Source: Onstottus_B arcticum
GTDB taxonomy: Bacteria; Acidobacteriota; Blastocatellia; UBA7656
Assembly: GCA_038040485.1 (NCBI GenBank)
Contig: JBBPIE010000010.1
Span: 124,001-188,000, forward strand
Direction: 5' to 3'
Length of the DNA stretch: 64,000 nt
The notes beneath the pieces are model-generated. The model saw nothing but the letters and a program-made list of their open reading frames with translations, had not been told where the DNA came from and did not search any database. The translations under genes and the position numbers were made by a program. Shown here in pieces: positions 61,740 through 64,000 of the stretch; the first letter of the stretch is position 1; every line of letters starts with the position of its first letter.

Positions 61740-62512
61740 TTTGACGAAGCCGGGTTAACGATCGAGAAAGCATCGATTGGTTTTCCTATCAGGGAAGCTT
61801 TACAGTACTTCTCATAAACTGCTGCAATCAATTCCATCTTGAACTTAGTGAACTCTACGTAGTCACTTATGGTTCTAAGACTTCGGAAATCTTGTAAATC
61901 AAGAAACCCTAATAGAACGTTCTTAAGAACCCTATCAAATTCCTTCCAAGCTACCACGTGCCCTCGAATGTCTCCATTCCGGTATGCTCTCATTCTGGGT
62001 TCGGGGATCTTTAGAGATGCCCCATCATAACCAATCTCGCGGCGAGCATCTCTTGTAAGAAAATCTTCTGTCACAGAGTAGTGATCCAGAAAACCCATAT
62101 AACTATGCTGATCCATCGTCTCTATGTTACGGACGAACCAAAACTCTGGGAGACCGTCCTGATTAAATCCAGCGATGTGAAAGCCCGACGGATTCGATGT
62201 CTTCGAGGTTCGCGGCACGGCGCCATTCAATTCGTCGTTCAACCTATGGGCGAAGTCGCGTAGTGTTCGAGCATCATGATTTTTATTGATGAAACTCGTA
62301 AGCCAGTCTGACATCGGGGTTGCATGTGGCCGTCGTCCTACTTCTGCGAGGCCGAAGAACCCGATCCCGGCATTGAGGTAAGGGACGCGAAATATCTTCT
62401 TGCAGAGAGCATGGAACTTCTTCTCATAGCTAATTCTCCGGTCAGCTGCAAAAATGATCGTAACGTCGTGCATATCTGTACCTACGTAGATTTCAGTTAA
62501 GAGCAGGGTCAC
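61730..62512 (-). CDS. Ntn-hydrolase-like protein of unknown function
   Basis: The start is set at GTG 62512, because AAGGAGAT lies seven bases upstream, an ideal Shine-Dalgarno sequence. The frame is open to 62689, but that extension has no such signal. The 260-residue protein then begins (M)TLLLTEIYVGTDMHD, and VTIIFAADRRIS follows, as in proteasome-like Ntn-hydrolases in which removal of Met exposes an N-terminal Thr. Further blocks are FRVPYLNAGIGFFGLAEV, GFHIAGFNQDGLPEFWFVRN and a charged C-terminal helix pair. Base composition is AT-richer than in the housekeeping genes, suggesting transfer. No function can be assigned. Confidence 0.65.
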   Translation of the reverse strand: MTLLLTEIYVGTDMHDVTIIFAADRRISYEKKFHALCKKIFRVPYLNAGIGFFGLAEVGRRPHATPMSDWLTSFINKNHDARTLRDFAHRLNDELNGAVPRTSKTSNPSGFHIAGFNQDGLPEFWFVRNIETMDQHSYMGFLDHYSVTEDFLTRDARREIGYDGASLKIPEPRMRAYRNGDIRGHVVAWKEFDRVLKNVLLGFLDLQDFRSLRTISDYVEFTKFKMELIAAVYEKYCKASLIGKPIDAFSIVNPASSNQT

Positions 62513-62801
62513 GTTGCGTATCTCCTTGTCTAAAATCTTCCGACTAGTGTTAGATCCCGGGTGGAACAACGCACGAAGGATTTCCGATGGCGTAACCCCG
62601 TGCGATGGCGCAATCAACACATCCAGGCCGAACACTAAGAGTCTTTGAAGCCTATGATCAACACTGCGAGCGCGGGCAACGGGATTCATATGACTCGCTC
62701 TTGCTGCTTTCAGCGCGCGCGCGGTCCACGCTCGCGCCGCCTGAACTCCGTGTTACGATACATGGGTAAAGAGTAGCCATGGTCCAAAGGAAAAGACAAC
62801 C

Positions 62802-63704
62802 ATGAGAAGACCTTTCGCGATGGTGCTCCTGATTCTCGGGGCTTTTGCTCCATCTTATTCACAAGAACGTGGTATGGGCGTTGTCGAGCAGCGTGTTGCA
62901 TTGGTCATTGGAAACGGCACCTATAAGGATAACCCATTGCTTAACCCGGTCGTAGCAGATGCTCAAGAAAGTTCGAAGAAGATCAGAGTAGGACCAAACG
63001 CTGTGTTGTCGTTCCCTAGACTGAAACGCTGCAAACCCAGTGACGAGACGTGCAAAAGCAACGCTTGGGGCTGGTTCGAGACTACAGTTCCCGATGAAAT
63101 GGCCCTCTGCGAAGAGGACGAGCGGTGTAAAGCGAATGTCCTTCACAGGCTCGGGGCTTCGCCAGAAGCAGTGGCCTTTTCAAGACTGTTTGACTTCACG
63201 GGCTTTGTGCGCCAATTCCAAGAAATGGGGGCAGTAAGCGTTGCGTACGTCCATTTCACCAGATGGATTAATGACGGCGATCGGATTTTGCTCGTCAACG
63301 GCTCGCCACCGCTGATTGATGTGGAAGGGTGCGGGATTCCGTATTCCTTGATGGTCGTCAGGGAATTCTTGCAGGCCGAAGCAAATGAAACTGACTGTCT
63401 CGCTAACATCGATATTACAACGAACCCGCTCTATAAGTCCCTCGCAAAAAAAGACCTGAGTATTCCACCTATTATATGGGGAGGACATGCCTCGTTTGAG
63501 AGGATGCAGTATCTGGGTTTTGGAGGTCAGAGATTCATTGTCGCCTTCGAGCTTCTTGGCAGCCACGCGGGGCCTTACTTTGGCGATGCCCATATAGCGT
63601 ACGACTTCGACAGCGCCGGCAGGTTCCTGGGAACGAAACTACTGGGACTAAGTGCTCCTAGGCCAAAGCGCGCAAGTGATTTCGTGAAGAGCAACAATCG
63701 GTGA
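62802..63704 (+). CDS. Secreted protein with caspase-start stub and unknown domain
   Basis: The 300-residue protein has a signal peptide (MVLLILGAFAPSYSQ). Residues 30-55 read QRVALVIGNGTYKDNPLLNP, the first strand and loop of the caspase-like (peptidase C14) domain, but no catalytic His or Cys block follows. From about residue 60 an unrelated Cys-containing domain continues (LSFPRLKRCKPSDETCK, then SVAYVHFTRWINDGDRILLVNG and IAYDFDSAGRFLGTKLLGL), which I do not recognise by name. It looks like a chimera. The 3' end overlaps the convergent neighbour by 57 bases. AAAGGA precedes the ATG at 62802. Confidence 0.6.
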   Translation: MRRPFAMVLLILGAFAPSYSQERGMGVVEQRVALVIGNGTYKDNPLLNPVVADAQESSKKIRVGPNAVLSFPRLKRCKPSDETCKSNAWGWFETTVPDEMALCEEDERCKANVLHRLGASPEAVAFSRLFDFTGFVRQFQEMGAVSVAYVHFTRWINDGDRILLVNGSPPLIDVEGCGIPYSLMVVREFLQAEANETDCLANIDITTNPLYKSLAKKDLSIPPIIWGGHASFERMQYLGFGGQRFIVAFELLGSHAGPYFGDAHIAYDFDSAGRFLGTKLLGLSAPRPKRASDFVKSNNR

Positions 63705-64000
63705 CGTTCCTTCACGCCAAAATTCCTTGTAGCTCTCCAATCCATAGATCCTCGACAACCTCTCACGAAGTTCTACGTTTGGATCCTGACCTAGCGAGAT
63801 AATCGCTCTGTATAGAGTCCCCTCGAAGTTCCCGGCTGCGAGCAAAACAGCGATTATCGGCTCACGGCGAAGAAAGCTTCTAACTCTTCTTTCACGGCGT
63901 TCGATTCCGTCGTTAACTAGGAACATTGCAACCTCGTACCCTGACTTGCGTGAGGGACGCGCACCACAATGGGCGATGGTGAGAGCGAACTTCGAGGGCG
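63648..64000 (-). CDS. HEPN-like protein, C-terminal part (5' end outside window)
   Basis: The frame is open from the window edge to the TGA-type stop at 63648 and gives about 116 residues; an internal ATG at 63926 is a possible start. PIIAVLLAAGNFEGTLYRAI followed by ELRERLSRIYGLESYKEFW resembles HEPN-type (MAE_28990/MAE_18760-like) RNase-toxin families. Those continue with an R-x4-6-H motif; here the sequence runs into SPIVALHEITCALWPRST instead and stops, within the antisense of the neighbouring gene. The C-terminus therefore looks replaced or lost. Function is uncertain. Confidence 0.45.
   Translation of the reverse strand, partial: PSKFALTIAHCGARPSRKSGYEVAMFLVNDGIERRERRVRSFLRREPIIAVLLAAGNFEGTLYRAIISLGQDPNVELRERLSRIYGLESYKEFWREGTSPIVALHEITCALWPRST

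Overview
The window looks like a chromosomal segment of an Acidobacteriota genome, probably class Blastocatellia. The grounds are a GC-rich base composition (by eye), the menaquinone futalosine-pathway enzyme MqnC, phosphodiesterase-superfamily proteins ending in an L-R-x-L-G-Y tail, a remnant of an acidobacterial-type duplicated orphan permease, a PxKF-tailed secreted nuclease, and intergenic spaces full of hairpins and palindromes. No rRNA, CRISPR array, intact transposase or integrase was seen. One tRNA (Leu, CAA) is present.

Layout. 1-8.4 kb: tail of a zinc-ribbon protein, then a minus-strand set (cysC, two alkaline-phosphatase-superfamily phosphodiesterases, a YfhO-type membrane protein, a Wzx-like flippase), probably part of an envelope polysaccharide/glycolipid locus. 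8.6-14.4 kb: repeat-rich gap, then three tandem APC amino-acid permeases ended by a hairpin terminator. 14.6-27 kb: mixed housekeeping and accessory genes (purple-acid-phosphatase-like enzyme, tRNA-Leu, PLP decarboxylase, mqnC, phospholipase-D-like protein, VOC protein, DUF2752 protein, alpha/beta hydrolase, SGNH hydrolase) separated by palindromes and one MITE-like element. 27-32 kb: a large hybrid histidine kinase that is frameshifted, has lost its HPt histidine, and lies next to an internally deleted thioredoxin-like gene. 32-40 kb: guaA, rsmG, a VapBC-like PIN module, a NUDIX-metallo-beta-lactamase fusion, a Pnkp-like kinase and cstA. 40-51 kb: an ExeM-type secreted nuclease, then a tetR-MFP-RND-TolC efflux operon with a clear operator. 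51-61 kb: delta-60-repeat/TonB protein, DnaC-like ATPase, ruvA, hydrolase, GT39 glycosyltransferase, Gfo/Idh/MocA oxidoreductase, hicBA and an M61 peptidase. 61-64 kb: an AT-richer accessory patch with an orphan antitoxin, truncated toxin and permease remnants, an Ntn-hydrolase-like protein, a caspase-start chimera and a truncated HEPN-like protein.

The most unusual theme is intergenic. Two kinds of palindromic element recur. (1) Short hairpin units, several preceded by GTAG or GGAG, occur as inverted pairs and differ between copies by compensatory base-pair swaps, like REP/BIME elements. (2) Long palindromes have arms made of short tandem repeats; the repeat word differs from locus to locus while the architecture stays the same. 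Both kinds sit next to stop codons, and two genes take their last codons from them. A second theme is decay: the kinase locus, the YoeB-like toxin and the permease fragment are visibly broken.
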